Assembly (NCBI GenBank): GCA_937974275.1 | Contig: CALJIF010000137.1 | Coordinates: 1 to 8,595, forward strand | Origin: an uncultured Flavobacteriales bacterium | GTDB lineage: Bacteria > Bacteroidota > Bacteroidia > Palsa-965 | Length of the DNA: 8,595 nucleotides | Direction of reading: 5' to 3' | Shown: piece after piece, positions 7,601 through 8,595 of the stretch | How the letters are laid out: each line of letters opens with the position of its first letter | Numbering within the stretch: the stretch's first letter is position 1 | The notes under the pieces: model-generated | What the model saw: only the letters and a program-made list of their open reading frames with translations | Database searches by the model: none | Told to the model about the DNA's origin: nothing | Program-made: the position numbers and the translations under genes

Positions 7601-8595
7601 ATGTCCATCACTCCGGAAATTTTGTGCACTTCTCCTTTCTTGGCATAACCGATTTTATCTAACCGAATGGAATCAATTTTTGCGGTAAAGTCAACAACAG
7701 CCTGCTTGGGACGAAAATCAACGGTTCCATCGTATTGCAACACCGCAGCAGGATCACGCATTGTAAATGCTCCTGTAAAAACATTACGAGCCAGAACAGC
7801 AGTATCAATTGTAATTGCAGAATATCGGTAGCCATCAAAAACTACACCGGTAGCCATTCCGTTGGAAACTGCAGCCTGCATGGTCGATTGACGTAAACCG
7901 AATCCTGAAATATTGCCCGATGCACTCGCCACTCCCATCCCATCAATCGCAAAGTATTTGCCTACATTAAATTCCTCCAACGTAATCGATCCTTTGTATT
8001 CGTATTCACCATCGGAATCACGTAACAGCATAGAAACATCGTCTGCTCTTACAATTCCTATATCCGATTGCAATGTGGCATTAGCAATAAAATCAGTTAC
8101 AAACCCTTCAAACTTTCCCTTCACTTTAAAGCGTCCCAGATAACCGATGTTTTCCGGAATTTCCAATGTCTTTCCCTCTTTGAATGGAGCTACGGGAATC
8201 GTCATTAAATCTTCACGACTGGAATAACCTTCTACAATTTTAAATTGCATGTCTGTCGTTTCAATATCCGGCAAACCGTTAAAACGAAAATCTCCTTTTA
8301 TGTGCGTGTGTTTGCCGTAATCTATCACCAGATCCTTACAACGTAAAGCAATTACGCGACCATGCGCTTCACCGGAAAGCGTCACAAATCGATCAATACC
8401 CATCAGATCGGGCGCGTAATAACCTAAATCTTTAAAGTGAACCTGACTCGTATCAAACCGGGCATGCATGATCACCTTGTCTTCAAATTCGTCTTCAAAT
8501 TCATCGAAGGTTGCGTAATGAAAACCTATTCGACCTTTGATTTTAGAATTCGGTGTTACGATGCTCAGATCATTCAGTTTAATGAAAGTATCCGA
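4684..8595 (-). CDS. tamB: TamB-like translocation and assembly module protein (DUF490/AsmA-like superfamily); 5' end cut by window edge
   Basis: TamB proteins are inner-membrane-anchored, span the periplasm as a long hydrophobic beta groove, and work with an Omp85-family partner (TamA or the Bacteroidota counterpart TamL) in outer-membrane biogenesis and probably lipid transport. The frame is open from the right edge to the TAA at 4686-4684: 1,303 residues, without a frameshift. A GTG at 8475 is not a credible start, since the same frame runs on upstream. The N-terminal membrane anchor is outside the window. Most of the protein is repetitive short strands with no catalytic motif, as expected. 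The conserved C-terminal domain covers about fragment residues 960-1275, with GTGNLKMDISQSGDF, YTLDKGEYLFTM, GGSIRWNGDPYQ and, later, YRPNDDLSPQELKLYMGTQLL. It ends in a Lys/Pro-rich tail (about 1285-1303). Confident on family; the partner gene is not in view. Confidence 0.92.
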   Translation of the reverse strand, partial: SDTFIKLNDLSIVTPNSKIKGRIGFHYATFDEFEDEFEDKVIMHARFDTSQVHFKDLGYYAPDLMGIDRFVTLSGEAHGRVIALRCKDLVIDYGKHTHIKGDFRFNGLPDIETTDMQFKIVEGYSSREDLMTIPVAPFKEGKTLEIPENIGYLGRFKVKGKFEGFVTDFIANATLQSDIGIVRADDVSMLLRDSDGEYEYKGSITLEEFNVGKYFAIDGMGVASASGNISGFGLRQSTMQAAVSNGMATGVVFDGYRYSAITIDTAVLARNVFTGAFTMRDPAAVLQYDGTVDFRPKQAVVDFTAKIDSIRLDKIGYAKKGEVHKISGVMDMNFTGSNVDDIDGTLLLRNVNYLKKSKNYHVDDVVLSMGFDGSGARRIVLNSDIADATISGKFELLQLGQAFSDVMSGYLPETFQPAPLKKGARKQPIPADFMWSVRFNRNSKSLESILPDLYIKPGTTLDGNFNQPNKRIDFNFASRQGIDFNGTQFNDFYFVLQPVQNRLELSGKINSIRISDSISIQKLNIKTTCGSDSINSFGQYANSGTKRNEGQFGVLLRLDSGGIISGGIRKTELYLNDSLWQFNARNKFKIDGTTISFDQLLVTSGQQDISLNGVIAENPIDTLHVGLTNFNLSHLNYFTAADGLTLKGLVTGTSGLSNVYKTIEINSFNKFHQLYVNEQHIGNGEVKSSWSTMTQAIVLNGFFGRQASVHNIQFSGFYYPKRELDQLDIKVELTNIQLGMLQPLLKDFCSQVVGDVDGKIRVTGELKKPLFTGKLMAGMRKVNIDYLNVWVRAVKQEIIMEENAIYFPDFKITDEYGDTASVYGHLYHNNFTDFQFDFDLAFKNFMILNTKASDNELYYGRVFATGFMNIFGFVDRDIRIDINAKTALGGTKSVRTTPMRSVFNVPMTSTSEVGANEFISFIDKSVSKDSTVSKSQLRSNSLELHLNVEITPDADVNVIFDETVGDEMQTSGTGNLKMDISQSGDFSIKGQYTLDKGEYLFTMKNVIFVPFELSRGGSIRWNGDPYQAIIDADAIYKTNASVEPFFPFDTTNPAFSRNYPVQVIMHLDSMLMNPNVGFSVVLPTADQNIREAVNAHMQTELERNRQVLSLMVLNSFMMPSEYRDGGSAQNNYFEGGSSTLLSNFVAGTLNNWLSQITTDVNVGVKYRPNDDLSPQELKLYMGTQLLNNKLIVDVNAGLFNPNSTSANSTGQFVGDFNAEYKVTDDGRVRLRAFNRFNDNTMLNASAPYTQGVAVMYKEEFNSSAELFARYKAYLLSSNPNRKAPKKNNKKQEPTPTPADTIPK
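4704..4731 (+). terminator. Intrinsic terminator of ribBA, located inside the tamB coding sequence
   Basis: CAGGAG (4704-4709) pairs with CTCCTG (4720-4725) around a 10-base loop, followed by six T (4726-4731). It starts 23 bases after the ribBA stop. Because tamB ends only 3 bp from ribBA, these bases also encode TamB's low-complexity C-terminal tail (about QEPTPTPAD). No equivalent hairpin plus T run is seen just past the tamB stop on the minus strand. Confidence 0.7.
8479..8502 (-). repeat. Perfect tandem 12-bp repeat encoding (EFED)x2 in TamB
   Basis: On the coding strand GAATTTGAAGAC occurs twice in a row (8502-8491 and 8490-8479). It is in frame and gives the acidic segment DEFEDEFEDK at about fragment residues 31-40. 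Because the unit is a multiple of three, gain or loss of a copy would keep the frame. Confidence 0.85.

Noticed and set aside
1..8595. A hidden defence system, mobile element gene, CRISPR array or biosynthetic cluster
   Set aside because: All long frames are accounted for by six housekeeping or small conserved proteins; no transposase, integrase, nuclease, array-like direct repeats or tRNA-like folds were seen on either strand.

Overview
The window looks like a chromosomal stretch from a Bacteroidota (Bacteroidetes) species of moderate, mid-40s G+C by eye. Four things suggest this. The promoter before ribBA has the phylum's -7 box (TAnnTTTG form, TATCTTTG at 3431-3438). Start codons lack Shine-Dalgarno sequences and have A/T-rich leaders instead. 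The large TamB-type protein has the charged tail and C-terminal domain seen in this phylum. The small VOC and SRPBCC proteins also read like Bacteroidota family members. I cannot place it more finely.

Layout, left to right: the C-terminal half of an iron-sulfur L-serine dehydratase (sdaA, +, cut by the left edge); a weak terminator; a complete dihydrolipoyl dehydrogenase (lpdA, +); a strong hairpin terminator placed so it can serve both strands; a VOC/glyoxalase-fold protein (-); a 209-bp intergenic stretch with a perfect 26-bp palindrome and a probable minus-strand terminator; a small SRPBCC/START-fold protein (-); a 208-bp divergent promoter region; a complete bifunctional riboflavin gene ribBA (+); and, only 3 bp beyond its stop and converging on it, the last 1,303 codons of a tamB-like gene (-, cut by the right edge).

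The genes do not form one pathway. SdaA makes pyruvate from serine. LpdA is the E3 subunit that pyruvate and 2-oxoacid dehydrogenases or the glycine cleavage system need. RibBA makes both riboflavin precursors, hence the FAD that LpdA uses. These links are metabolic and give no evidence of co-regulation. TamB acts in outer-membrane biogenesis. Strand switches and terminators show that most genes here are single transcription units.

I found no defence system, mobile-element gene, CRISPR array, RNA gene or biosynthetic cluster. This is mostly ordinary core genome. The items worth a second look are small: the REP-like palindrome, the ribBA terminator lying inside the tamB coding end, the dyad spanning both stop codons, and an in-frame acidic repeat in TamB.
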